64,000 nt of DNA from Lasiodiplodia sp. COLG20 (lineage: Eukaryota > Ascomycota > Dothideomycetes > Botryosphaeriales > Botryosphaeriaceae), in assembly GCA_009801085.1 (NCBI GenBank), contig VNWV01000004.1, positions 186,001-250,000 of the forward strand, read 5' to 3'. Below, piece by piece: positions 55,411-64,000 of the stretch (position 1 is the first letter of the stretch; every line of letters begins with the position of its first letter). The notes beneath the pieces are model-generated. The model saw nothing but the letters and a program-made list of their open reading frames with translations. It made no database searches and was not told the origin of the DNA. The position numbers were made by a program, and so were the translations under genes.

Positions 55411-56646
55411 ATGGCCTCGCACGACGACATGGCTGCGCACTCGCGCGACGACCACGCTGCTCCCGCCCCGCTGCGCCCAGCACACCACGACGCCATGGAC
55501 GCGCCCGCGAAGCCCTCGATCCGCTCGTGGAGGTCCGTCCCCTAATTCTGCCACCGCCGACCGTGTTGCTGACCTGCAGCAGGAAAAAGTACCGCAAAAT
55601 GCGCGTGCGCTTCGACGAGCGGATGCGCGAAAGCAACACGCTCTTCAGGGAGGAACACAAGGCCATTGCCCTCGCCCGCCGCCTGCAGGAGCAAAATGAG
55701 TACGTCACTCGCTCGCCCGTCGCTGGCCTTGGCTAACAATGACCCCAGCCAGCTCCTCGACCTCTTGCTCGACCTCAATGACCAGCCCAAGATCCCCCAA
55801 GACCTCCGCTTCGACCTCAGCCTTACAGATCCCCGCGAAGCCGACGTGCCGTCCGACCCCGACGCAATCCATCTCAAGCTCCAAGAAGCCCGCGAAGACC
55901 TGCACGCGGGCCGGATATCGCCCGAGGACTTCGCCCGGCGCGAGGCGGCGCTGACGGCGCGCTTCTCGGGGATGGACAACAAGTCGCTGGCGGAGCTGCT
56001 GAAGGTGCCGCACACGCACTTCCCGCCGGAGCACGTGCCCGATGACCTGGCGGGCGACAGCCTGGCCGGCTACCTCAGCCCGAACCACGAGGAAGAATAC
56101 CTCAAGGACCTCGACGCCGCGCTCGCCGACCCGGCCATCTACGACCCCCAAGACACGTCCGGCCGCCCCATCCGCCTGCCCGCTCGCGACGTCCCCAGCG
56201 AGAAAGAGCTGCAGATCCGCAACCCGGACTCCGTCTACAATTGGCTGCGCAAGCACCAGCCCCAGGTCTTCCTGCAGGACAAGGAAAACGACAAGGGTGG
56301 CGCCGGAGGCGAGGGCGGAGAGAAGCCGACGAAGGGCGGAGGCAATGGCCGTGGTGGCGGCAAACGTGGTCAGCAGGCGGCCGCTGCCGCTGCCGCTGCC
56401 GCTGCAACGCCTATCAAAGGCGACCCGGATGATGATGATAGCTTCGTGCCGGAAACAGGCAGCGGAAGAGGGAAGCGGAACAAGGACGATGAGCCGTACA
56501 GGCCAAAGGGTGGTAGTAGCCGCCCGAGTAAGAGGAAGAGGGAGGATGGTGAGGGCGGCGGCGGTAGGGGAGGCCGCAAGAAGGCTGCTAGAGGGGGAGC
56601 TGCTGCCGCAGCCGCCGCCGCCGCCGCTGCTGCATCGGCGTCATAG
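55411..56646 (+). CDS. IEC3: INO80 complex subunit Iec3-like protein, 378 aa, 3 exons
   Basis: Exons 55411-55532, 55583-55699 and 55749-56646. Fission yeast Iec3 is a small subunit of the INO80 nucleosome remodeller. The diagnostic conserved region spans all three exons: SWRKKYRKMRVRFDERMRES, then LFREEHKAIALARRLQEQND, then QLLDLLLDLNDQPKIP. The middle region (YLSPNHEEEYLKDLDAAL) is also conserved in fungi. The C-terminus is basic, with Gly-rich, KRKRE-type and poly-Ala tracts. The first acceptor is a tandem CAGCAG at 55577-55582; the second AG gives SWRKKY as in relatives, while the first would add one residue. Intron 2 has a GTACGT donor and GGCTAAC branch. Confidence 0.88.
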
Positions 56647-57272
56647 AAGTTGCGAGATCGGGTCGTTTATGGCGTTCTGTATGAGTAGTCGTGGCATGGC
56701 ATTACTGGGATGATATGGTTCGTAATGGCTTTTGCATGGAGGGATACCATCGACAACGGGATTTTATCATTGGACGGCGCGTGAATGCCAGAATGCTCAA
56801 GACTTTGTTTTTCTTTTTTTTTTCCGGCACAAACAAAAGGGAGTCATGGATGACGAGAGCGAAATTGAACTGTCAGATAGTTTATTCTTCTTTCCTAGCT
56901 GCATATGCGGTCCGACTACGAATCAATCGCCAAATTCTGCGTACAACCTTCGACCCTGCGTAAAGACGAGTGACCTGCAGGAACGGCTAATCTGTCCCAC
57001 TGCATGCCCAAAAATGATCGACACTAGGCCAATGATCGACGACGGAGACGGAAAAAAGGCGAGCGTTCTCGCGGGCGCGGGGAGGGGCCGTGGGGGTGCA
57101 TGCATGCAATGCCCGCATATGCGTCGTCTAATAATAATGATCAATGCCTGCTAGTGCGCATCCCTCCAACAGCATCAGCATAACTCCACTCTCTATCTCT
57201 CTCTCTCTCTCTCTCTCTACAACACCAAAACATGCTTCACCCGCTTCTTCTCCCCTCACTCCCGCGAAACCA
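56647..57272. other. Intergenic region with a CT microsatellite
   Basis: 3' UTR of IEC3, then spacer, then the leader of the next gene. No other gene seen. Confidence 0.4.
57196..57218. repeat. CT dinucleotide microsatellite
   Basis: About eleven CT units ending 55 bp before the ATG at 57273; pyrimidine tracts of this type are common in fungal leaders. Confidence 0.8.
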
Positions 57273-57677
57273 ATGGATCCCCTAGAAAAAGACGTGCAGC
57301 AAACGGCCCCCACGCCCGGCGACTGGCACGCCGACCCGTACTGGCGCGGCCGCCGCATCTCACCCGCGCAGCTGCTCGTGCACGACATCCGGCTCGACGA
57401 GCAGAGCGGCGGTTATCGGCAGCGTCACGATGCCGCTCCGCTGCTCGAGATTAAAGAAGTGATGACATCGGCCTTCGCGGCGGAAGTGGGCAAGCGCGGG
57501 CGGGACCGTCTGCGGGGGAAGCTCGTCGACGATGCGGAAGGGTTGCTGGCGAAGGCCGGAGTGAGCAATCGGACGGAGTTGTATCGGGTAAAGAACTTGG
57601 TGGCTGAGTATGGGTGGATGGCGGGGTTGAGGAGTTTGCCTGGTGAGGACGACGATAGGATGTGTAGGTGGATGTAG
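57273..57677 (+). CDS. Unknown small protein, 134 aa
   Basis: Not recognised. The frame begins MDPLEKDVQQTAPTPGDWHA, with a good start context (CGAAACCA before ATG), and runs to 57677 without introns. It is mostly charged and helical (RHDAAPLLEIKEVMTSAFAA, AKAGVSNRTELYRVKNLVAE, YGWMAGL). No signal peptide, no membrane segment, no Cys motif. A longer start at 57144 would add a low-complexity stretch made by the CT repeat and is unlikely. Function unknown. Confidence 0.5.
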   Translation: MDPLEKDVQQTAPTPGDWHADPYWRGRRISPAQLLVHDIRLDEQSGGYRQRHDAAPLLEIKEVMTSAFAAEVGKRGRDRLRGKLVDDAEGLLAKAGVSNRTELYRVKNLVAEYGWMAGLRSLPGEDDDRMCRWM

Positions 57678-57930
57678 GGTTCCCTGTTTCCTTTTTGGTT
57701 TACTTTTGTTCCTTCCTCCTGGTCTCTATTGTGTGAGGTCTATGGTTGGTAGGGACGTCGGCTGATGAGGCTGCAGTCATATCTCTAGCAAGTTCTCGGA
57801 TTACTTGGAGGGAGTGCGACTTGCCTACCTGGCTATTTGGATGCTGATGCTGACAAGATTCGTTTAGTGCCTTCTTGCGTTATCAGACTGGAGAGTGAAC
57901 CCTACACGCGTTATCGCCGCATTTCGCAAG

Positions 57931-59495
57931 ATGGAGCTCTGCATTTACCAGAACGAGCGGTTTTCGAAGCATGGGCGATACTTCTCACCCTTTGTGCAGC
58001 GCCTCGTGCCAGAATGGGACCCCGATGATGACAACGAGGACCGGAACTGTCCGATGCTGATCAGCGTGCCATTCTTGGATTGGACGGTCCAGGGAGAGCC
58101 GCCCGCGCTACGCTTTCAGGTCGATCCGAGAGAAGGGTACACGTCGAGCAGGGGATCCTCGCACTTGCTGAGATCGATTCTGCAGTACTTTTACCGCTTG
58201 GAGGATACCAGCGACCGTGAGCACAACCAGGTATTTTCAAAACACAAGCCCTGGATAAACGACCGGGATCTCGACTTGAAAGTCCGTAGCCTGTACGGCC
58301 ACTATCCGTGCGGGCTCAATGTGGACGAACTCTGGATTCTCATCATTGACTCAAGACACATTGTAACTTTCTCAAGCAATCAGAGCTGGAAGTCCCGCTG
58401 GCCACCTCTCCAGATGGCTTCCAGAATTGCCGAGGTTTCGTTTCGGGGTATCCGTAACAGTTTCTTTCGCTCGGAGCAGATCCCGGCTTATACTGCGATG
58501 ACACATACTATAGCCTGTTTGAGCGGAGCTGTTGGAATGCTGCATAGGAGCTTCTGGTCTGATCTAAAACTATGCTTAGTTGACCGCTACGCAGGCTATC
58601 TGGGTCATCTAGTACGTGCATTATAATTGACCTTAGCATCAAAGATCTCTGACTAAGAACAATATTACAGCAATATCGACTACACCGCTCGCCAAGCACA
58701 AGACTTGTCATGGACCTCCTACAAGCACAAGAAGAACTCAACATCATCATCCAGATCACCGAGCAACAGTTCGACATCATTGCACAACTCCAAGACATCC
58801 TCGAAAGCCACGAACCCCTCCCATCCGAACGCATGTCCATCAAAAGCCGCCCCCGCTCGCGCGGCATCTCCGACCGGCACCACCACCACCACCAACAACA
58901 CCACCGCATCAGCATCGCAGCCGACGACACCGACACCAACGACGGCCGCGCCACGCTCCCACCCTTCTTCCGCGCCACATACCGGCAACTTTCCACATCC
59001 GCCCTCGAAGACCCTGCCTCGCAACTCCTCGAGAACCTGCAGCGCGAGGCCGCGGACCTGCGCGATCTGCGCGACAACAGCAACGCGCTGCTCAACCGCA
59101 CGATCCAGCTGGTCAACATACGGCTGGAGGACCACGGCAAGGCCATCCTCGTCTTCACCATCGTCACCGTCGTCTTCCTGCCGCTGTCGTTCGTGACGAG
59201 CTTCTTCGGCATGAACTTTTCCGACATCCGCGACATGGACCAGACGCAGCGTCTGTTTTGGATCGTCGCGGCGTCGGTGACGGTGGGGGTGGTGGGGTTG
59301 GCGAGTTTTCTGGCGTTTTATGGGGGCGATTTGGTGGAGGCGCTGATGGATTGGAGGGAGAGTAGGGCGGCCAGGAGGAGGAGAAGGGCGAGGCCGAGGT
59401 GGAGGGGTGGTGGTGGCGGTGGTGGCGGTGGTGGGACTACATCGGCAAATGCGGCGGGATTTGAGGTCCTGGATGTTTCTGGACCGGGGTGGTGA
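57931..59495 (+). CDS. CorA-like Mg2+ transporter family protein, 501 aa, 2 exons (5' end uncertain)
   Basis: Exons 57931-58611 and 58671-59495; donor GTACGT, acceptor TTACAG. CorA proteins form pentameric channels for Mg2+. The C-terminal part has the defining layout: a long stalk helix (LLNRTIQLVNIRLEDHGKAI), membrane segment 1 (LVFTIVTVVFLPLSFVTSFF) ending in the GMN signature of GMNFSDI, then membrane segment 2 (LFWIVAASVTVGVVGLASFL). The N-terminal cytosolic domain (VDELWILIIDSRHIVTFSSN) resembles fungal CorA-like proteins. Related fungal proteins usually start earlier, so an unplaced first exon is possible. A His-rich loop (HHHHHQQHH) and a Gly/Arg-rich tail are local expansions. Confidence 0.85.
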
Positions 59496-60627
59496 TCGTG
59501 GACCCCTTTGGAAAGCTTCACTCCGGACCCCGGGCGGATGACGACATTCCGGCTTGCTGAATCCAAAGACGAGATGGGCTTTGCTAAATCAGGGCATCGG
59601 TATGCTCGTGGCTTGAAACATCCTCATTGTCTTGATATGCTCAGCGTACGGTAACTTGCAGGAGGATTTGCCTTCCGGTATCTGTGAGGGATACTGAGCG
59701 CCCTGAACGAGCAGTTGAAGTGAGTATTTGGATGCGGCTGCACATTCTGAAGACACGCAGCAACAGTCAGATGTACACTTCAGATTTCTGCAGGAGCTGG
59801 GTGCAATTTCTGTGGTGAATCAAATAGAGGAAAACTTACTTCTTCTGAAACACTTCGCAAGACATGGAGATCATTCGGACGCGGGACAACGTCTCCGATG
59901 GGACCAAACTCACCAGACACACTCTTAAACTTTAGCTTTGTCGAACATAATTCCAGGAAATTCAAACTTGACGAGCAACCGCGAGCTTGATTTCCGGGGA
60001 CACGCGTGCCGAGGGACAAGAAAGCTAATCGCACATACAGTTTTCTTCAGCTCTTGGCATCAAACTGTTATCTCCGGTCCGGGCGAGATCCCTACTGAAT
60101 GAGGTTCAAAAATCCGTTGATCCGGTGCTGAGTTCGTTTGTTGTACAACAGGCTCGGCATGCTATTTGTGTCTCAGACAACTGATCGCTCGTGACCAGCG
60201 CCCCTCCCCGAGCTGCGTACTCCTACAAGCTTCAAACAAAAAGCGCAGCGAAAGTTCTTACTTAGGACGACAAATGATCCACAGCAGCCGTGGACCACTT
60301 TGTATCAAACAGCGGCACAAACCTTCGATGTCTAAGTCTCGCGTTATTGCGCATGTCCCTTTGTCGCCGTACAGCGGCTTCTCGCAGTAGCAACCTGCAG
60401 GAAGTTCGTTTAAGACGTTTGCTCCCCGCTTTCCATCCGACCATCAGTGATTCCACCCTTTCTTCCGCAAAATAAGCACCCCGCGCCGCAAACTCTATGA
60501 TATAAACAGCCGTATTTCTTCTTCCAAGCTCCCACCACTCCTCTCAACAAGCTACGGCATTTATTTTACCTTCTCGAACTGCTCCGTACCTACTACAGCC
60601 TTGCAGTAGCAAACGACGAGAATAAAA
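59496..60627. other. Intergenic region with TATA-containing promoter
   Basis: No gene seen. A GATATAAA element at 60499-60506 lies about 125 bp before the ATG at 60628 and may be its TATA box. Confidence 0.4.
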
Positions 60628-62948
60628 ATGCTCCGCAACACCGGCGCCGCCGCCCTCACTCCGCCGAGCTCTCCGCCGACGTACAAAGCGTACCTGCGCC
60701 CTTACTGGTTCATCCAACGCGACAATGGCGCCTACGTACCCGTCATCCCCGTCGACGAACTGCCGCCGGACATCGACCTTGAGGAAGCGCCGCGATCTCT
60801 GAACATGGACGATGCGCAGGGAATGAAGTTTCTTGGGAGGCTGGCGTTCAGTGGTCAGACGTACAGTCTTGCTGTAAGTGTTGAAGTTATCGCGGAGTGG
60901 GGTTGGGAAAGGCTATTTCCCCCCTTGACGAAGTGGATCGGGATGCTGACGGGTTATTGCAGCAGCAGAAGCAGCAGCAGGTCACACCCGAAGCCGACTG
61001 GCCACTGGACAGCAAGTGGACGCGCCGCTACCCGTTGCAGCACCGGACATGCTCACAGACCGGGCTGCGGCCGTTGATTCTCGGATCGACTATGCTGCCG
61101 AGGGAGGCTCCCGCGGACGATGTGCATGGCAGACCCCGCAGCGATGCCAAAACTCTGGTAAGAACCATCCCTGACAGAGTCCCTTTGCACAGTTGGGGCC
61201 AGAATATTCAATGCTGCTATTTAATGAGTGGTTCAAGCACATGGCCGGGGGTAGATGTGGGTTTTAAAAACTCTACGAATACGTCCGGATAGTGAATTTA
61301 ACTACCGAAGCACGCTTTACTGTGGAGATCTAATGCCATTGTCACCGCTTGTGCCTAAGCCCTCCTCCTCTGCTGTGCATATCGGCTGACACCACTTTCC
61401 CTTTACCAGAAAGCCTTAACCTCATCGAGCCCCGTCTCGACCACCATCACCAGACCCCTTCCCCCGTCAGGCCGCGAGCCCGACCACTCAAAGAAGGAAT
61501 ACTGCACCTACTGGATCCGCACGGGCGAGTGCGACTTCACCCAGCAGGGCTGCCTGTTCAAGCACGAGATGCCGGACCTGAAGACGCTGCGCGAGAAGAT
61601 CGGCATCAGCAGCATTCCGCATTGGTACCAGGTCAAGACTGCAATCCAGAGGCGGAAGGAGATGGATTCCGGTGCCGTTGATGGTGCTGGAAAGGGTGTG
61701 GGAGAGACCCCGCGGTGGTTGAAGGATATAGTGAGGAAGAATGCGCGGGAGCAGGATGCTGTCAGCGATAGTGGGAGCAGTGATGGGGAGGAAGAAGGAG
61801 AAGTGGGAGAGGAGGTGCTCACGCCGCCGTCGTCCAATACCAGTCCCAACAGCGTCACCATGGCGAACAATCCCGTCGCCAATACTGCAACTCGAGTCGC
61901 GTCCACCCCGAGGCTGTTCCGCGCCCCGGACTTCGAGGTCAGGAGGAGGAAGGAACAGATGGCACTCCAGACGTATGAACTGGACCAGGACAACATCTCC
62001 CTCATCGACCTCTCGTCCGCCCCTACTTCCCCAACACCCGTCGCCGGAACGAAGCCATCTCCGTCATCGCTGTCAAACAGACACCAAGTCTTGAAACCCC
62101 TCCCCCGTCCCCCCTCCGCCGCCCGCGCCACCCGCAGCATCAGCGACGCCCAGGCCGACATCGTCAATCTCATGCACCACAGCCGCACGGCGAGCAGCCC
62201 CGGCCTCGAGAACAACAACAAGCACAACAAGCGCCACAGCGACCCCCCTGCTACTACCAGCAGCAGTAGCAAGCAGAACTTCACAACCACCACGACCGCC
62301 ACGAAGCGCAAGTCCTCCGCCCTCCCGCAGATGAAGCGCTACTTCGCGCCCCTCCCCACCGCTACCACCACCTCCCCCACCTCCCCCACCCCGGCGCCAA
62401 CAGCAAAAGAGAAAGAGAAAGAAAAGCCGCAACCCCGCGCCGCAACCCCCGCCGCGATCACCGCGACCACCGCCACCAGCCACCGCGCCACCGGCCTCCG
62501 CGCATCCCGGCACGCGCCACCGCCTCTCCCTCCGCCTCCGCCGCCGCCTCCGTCCGTCAGCAACAGCGTAATCGGCGACGAAGACGAAGACGCCATGCTC
62601 GGTTTCGCCCCGATGGCGTTGTCGTCGGTCTTTGCGGATGATCGGCGCCGCCGCCGCCTCTTGGAGGAGTTGGGCATGCGGGAGGAAGAAAGGAGTGGTG
62701 GTGGGCAGGGGCAGGGACCGGCGGCCCCTGCTGCTGCGTATATTAAGGGGGGAGGGAGGGCGATGAGGAGGGGTGGTGGTGGGGGTGGGGGCATTGGTGG
62801 TGGGAGCATTGGTGTTGGTAGTGGCGGTGCGGCGATGACGAAGGTGCCGGTGAAGGCGGGGGGTGGTGGGGGAGCGTCGGGAGTAGCGGGAGTATCGGCG
62901 GCGGCGGTGAGGGGGAGGAGGGCGAGGGCGAGGCAGGTTGTTGTGTGA
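60628..62948 (+). CDS. CCCH zinc-finger protein with long disordered tail, 659 aa, 3 exons
   Basis: Exons 60628-60873, 60963-61157 and 61410-62948, with GTAAGT and GTAAGA donors. The single C3H1 finger lies near residue 175: EYCTYWIRTGECDFTQQGCL followed by FKHEMPD, spacing Cys-x8-Cys-x6-Cys-x3-His. Such fingers bind RNA or occasionally mediate protein contacts. The N-terminal region (YKAYLRPYWFIQRDNGAYVP) is a conserved start in a fungal family. After SIPHWYQVKTAIQRRKEM the tail is disordered: Ser/Thr/Pro, poly-Pro (near 62540), Gly-rich and basic stretches. Likely nuclear or cytoplasmic RNA regulation; no specific target known. Long antisense frames here reflect the low-complexity GC-rich DNA. 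Confidence 0.85.
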
Positions 62949-63149
62949 AGGGGGTGTAGGGTGGTGCGGTGGGAAGGGGAGGTTGGTGTTTTTGGTGGAA
63001 GTCGGTCTTTGTATAGGCATTTAACGCGTGATGTTGCGGATAGTTCGAACGATTTCGTAGATGTGAATATAGTAATCATGGATTGGATAGTAGCGTTCTT
63101 TTCAGGACAACGGCAAGATCATGTAGAGTTCGAAAATAAATTAAGTGAT

Positions 63150-63330
63150 TAAATTTATTCCAAAATAGAGTTTCAGATTGAGCACACAGAGGGGTGCCGC
63201 AGCCGATGGCTGGGGCGAAAAGTAGCAGGGCTCTAAAACATACCATAATAATGCCCCAGCTCTGCCTCAGAAAAAAAAAACAGAGAGAGTAGTGAGATAT
63301 CCTCCGCACGAGAATGTGGAATTGAAAATT
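63150..63330 (-). repeat. Dispersed degenerate repeat, copy C
   Basis: On the minus strand it reads AGCTGGGGC, GGTATGTT, then GCCATCGGCTGCGGCACC and CCTCTGTG, matching copies A and B in order and spacing. Boundaries approximate. Confidence 0.55.
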
Positions 63331-63638
63331 CTACATACAGGTCCAGAGGATATCTTGCACTACCCTTGACATGAGTAAGAAACAATCTATACGCTAGCTA
63401 TCGACTGCGGAAGGGGACTGTACAATCCAGGCCACTCAATGATCGGACCGATGTTTCCTTTAGGATTCCATCCCACCTTTCTAGCAATTCCGAGCTACCG
63501 ATACGGGATCTCCGCCCGTTTAAATGGGTAGATTGAAGTTCTACCCTAAGTTAACCTCACTGGACGATTGATATTTCCAGACTTCGTAGATTACTTATAA
63601 GTTGCAATCACATTGATGCTGGTGGTTCAGCAGTGGTG

Positions 63639-63890
63639 ATGCCACGAGCTCCCTTGTTGTTCCTGCTCCTTTTCTTCTTAGATACCGTTGTCACGTCAGG
63701 TTCTGCCCTGGCCGGCCTGGTTCCTGAGGTTCCGGTCTTCAGGAAAGTAGAAAAGATTGCATACCGACTAAAGAAGTACACTTCCGACTTAAATACACGA
63801 AACTCCCGTGACTTCCCTTCGAACCGAACAAGTTCCGGCCCGGATCCCGTTGGCCATTACCTCCTCCACCACTCTTCCCCGTTACAGTAG
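63639..63890 (+). CDS. Possible small secreted peptide, 83 aa
   Basis: Starts MPRAPLLFLLLFFLDTVVTS followed by GSALAG, a good signal-peptide shape with an Ala-x-Ala-like cleavage site. The mature part has no cysteines and one N-x-S/T site. No homologue recognised, and there is no sign of introns. This could easily be a chance frame. Confidence 0.22.
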   Translation: MPRAPLLFLLLFFLDTVVTSGSALAGLVPEVPVFRKVEKIAYRLKKYTSDLNTRNSRDFPSNRTSSGPDPVGHYLLHHSSPLQ

Positions 63891-64000
63891 AAGTCAAAAA
63901 TATCATATAGATGCAGCCACCGAACTCCATATGGGAACATGCCTACATGACGTGCAAGATAACAACAGAATAGGAAACCAACAACAATTCAAAGGATTCC

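Larger units (their letters stand above)
62949..64000. other. Terminal spacer with dispersed repeat copy C
   Basis: 3' UTR of the CCCH gene, repeat copy C (63150-63330), then a possible small secreted-peptide frame at 63639. The rest shows nothing. Confidence 0.4.

Noticed and set aside
62073..63020. 315-aa open frame antisense to the CCCH gene
   Set aside because: Created by the poly-Pro/poly-Gly coding region on the other strand.

Overview
The window is chromosomal DNA of a filamentous ascomycete (Pezizomycotina). The evidence is short introns (about 45 to 360 nt) with GTRNGT/CTRAC/YAG signals, fungus-specific families (HET, DUF3176, DUF1993, STAND-type ankyrin proteins, Iec3, a Mit1-like remodeller) and degenerate dispersed repeats. 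The class cannot be fixed from the sequence alone. I support 22 protein-coding loci: 20 likely intact genes of varying confidence, one weak secreted-peptide ORF and one HET pseudogene. I see no tRNA, rRNA or CRISPR array.

Left arm (1-25 kb), accessory. An intact HET gene (0.6-2.8 kb), a secreted GH79 glycosidase (3.6-5.3), a secreted SGNH/GDSL esterase (6.3-7.8), a tandem pair of unfamiliar genes sharing a 35-residue LHAVS[IV]RY repeat (9.4-11.1), a broken HET pseudogene (11.4-13.6), an intron-less PAS-GAF-GGDEF diguanylate cyclase of bacterial type (14.4-15.8), a peroxisomal acyl-CoA oxidase-like gene (17.8-19.9), a second intact HET gene (20.3-22.4) and a Rieske non-haem iron oxygenase (23.1-24.4). 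The diguanylate cyclase is the standout: cyclic di-GMP signalling is a bacterial system, yet this gene sits between fungal genes with an intact GGDEF motif and an intact RxxD inhibitory site.

Middle (25-43.5 kb), largely conserved. A Mit1/CHD3-type chromatin remodeller (25.4-30.9) is divergent from a mitochondrial SpoU rRNA methyltransferase (31.3-33.0). A phospholipase D-like gene (33.7-35.2) is divergent from exosome subunit RRP4 (35.6-36.8). A gene-poor stretch follows, then a small novel gene (38.7-39.2), mitochondrial cytochrome b5 reductase (40.2-41.2) and a DUF3176 membrane protein (41.5-43.5).

Right part (44-64 kb), mixed. A DUF1993 gene with a decayed partial duplicate at its 3' end, a dispersed repeat with an internal palindrome, an Hsp70-like membrane or secreted protein, a MITE-like inverted-repeat element, a STAND-type ankyrin protein (49.1-52.1), then the divergent pair ORM1 (sphingolipid regulator) and IEC3 (INO80 subunit) at 54.3-56.6, a small unknown gene, a CorA-like transporter (57.9-59.5) and a CCCH zinc-finger protein (60.6-62.9).

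The genes do not form one pathway. The recognisable themes are self/non-self recognition (two intact HET genes, one dead HET gene, one STAND-like gene), secreted or degradative enzymes, and a core block of chromatin, RNA and mitochondrial genes arranged as head-to-head pairs with 430-490 bp shared promoters. Exon junctions were derived by hand from frame, splice signals and family resemblance.
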